63,162 nt of DNA from Sporosarcina sp. P32b (GTDB lineage Bacteria; Bacillota; Bacilli; Bacillales_A; Planococcaceae). The notes under the pieces were generated by a model. It was not told the origin of the DNA, did no database searches, and saw only the letters and a list, made by a program, of their open reading frames with translations. The stretch lies in NCBI RefSeq assembly GCF_002743335.1, contig NZ_PDZB01000019.1, positions 1 to 63,162 of the forward strand. The letters run 5' to 3'. The translations under genes were made by a program, and so were the position numbers. This document shows positions 63,048-63,162 of this stretch, in pieces. Position 1 is the stretch's first letter. Every line of letters begins with the position of its first letter.

Positions 63048-63162
63048 GATTCCAGAATAACCAAGACTTCTTAATCGAAACTTACCCCTTCGGCATCACA
63101 CCTCAATTTGAAAAAGTATTTAATACTTTCATGCTCACTTTCAATAGAGCTATTGAGTTTCT

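Overview
The window reads as chromosomal DNA from a spore-forming, low-to-moderate GC Firmicute of the Bacillales. Planococcaceae, Sporosarcina-like, is my best guess. The grounds are strong AGGAGG ribosome binding sites, many TTG and GTG starts, a cotJABC spore-coat operon, an SLH-domain surface esterase, sigma-B-like promoters and Bacillus-type gene sets (ykfABC, trpEDCFBA, yxlEFG, guaC, ahpCF). I saw no phage, transposase, rRNA, tRNA or CRISPR. The species guess is inference; the gene families are read from the sequence.

Left part (1-13.9 kb): a diverged tandem duplication of about 283 bp, a PAP2 phosphatase, mscL and a tiny membrane ORF. Then, on the minus strand, come a GntR/ABC operon with a clear operator, a hotdog thioesterase, and ykfABC for recycling of peptidoglycan peptides. 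The full tryptophan operon trpEDCFBA follows, without trpG. It sits behind a sigma-A promoter and a T-box riboswitch whose specifier codon reads TGG.

Middle (14-37 kb): a pseudouridine synthase and an unusual density of cyclic-di-GMP genes: PAS-GGDEF-EAL, Cache-GGDEF, EAL-HDOD, and an RsbQ-type hydrolase joined to a PAS-GGDEF protein. Between them lie a purine permease, a methyltransferase, a phospholipase D-like protein, an ABC ATPase, a BCCT transporter with a charged tail, cotJABC, an AarF/UbiB kinase, and a large catalase behind a sigma-B-like promoter. A LysR regulator is divergent to an F420-0:glutamate ligase homologue.

Right part (37-63 kb): MarR-MFS, a DAACS symporter, a GDSL esterase with FnIII and three SLH repeats, and kynUBA for tryptophan breakdown to anthranilate. 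Next are an alkyltransferase-like protein, a 21-bp degenerate repeat array, a cystine-type ABC importer, APC and DASS transporters, and nhaC behind a leader with an intrinsic terminator. They are followed by an XRE-yxlE-yxlF-yxlG operon, guaC with a perfect cre match over its -35 box, and ahpCF with two PerR/Fur-type 7-1-7 boxes. Two copies of one dispersed repeat bracket the ahpCF locus.

How the genes work together: trp and kyn meet at anthranilate, so TrpD could salvage kynurenine-derived anthranilate. katE, ahpCF, cotJC (a Mn-catalase homologue) and atl make up a stress and peroxide theme. ykfABC with the cystine importer and many secondary transporters suggest nutrient scavenging. The candidates most worth following are the RsbQ/PAS-GGDEF pair, the CofE-like gene with its LysR neighbour, the nhaC leader, the repeats around ahpCF and the 21-bp array.
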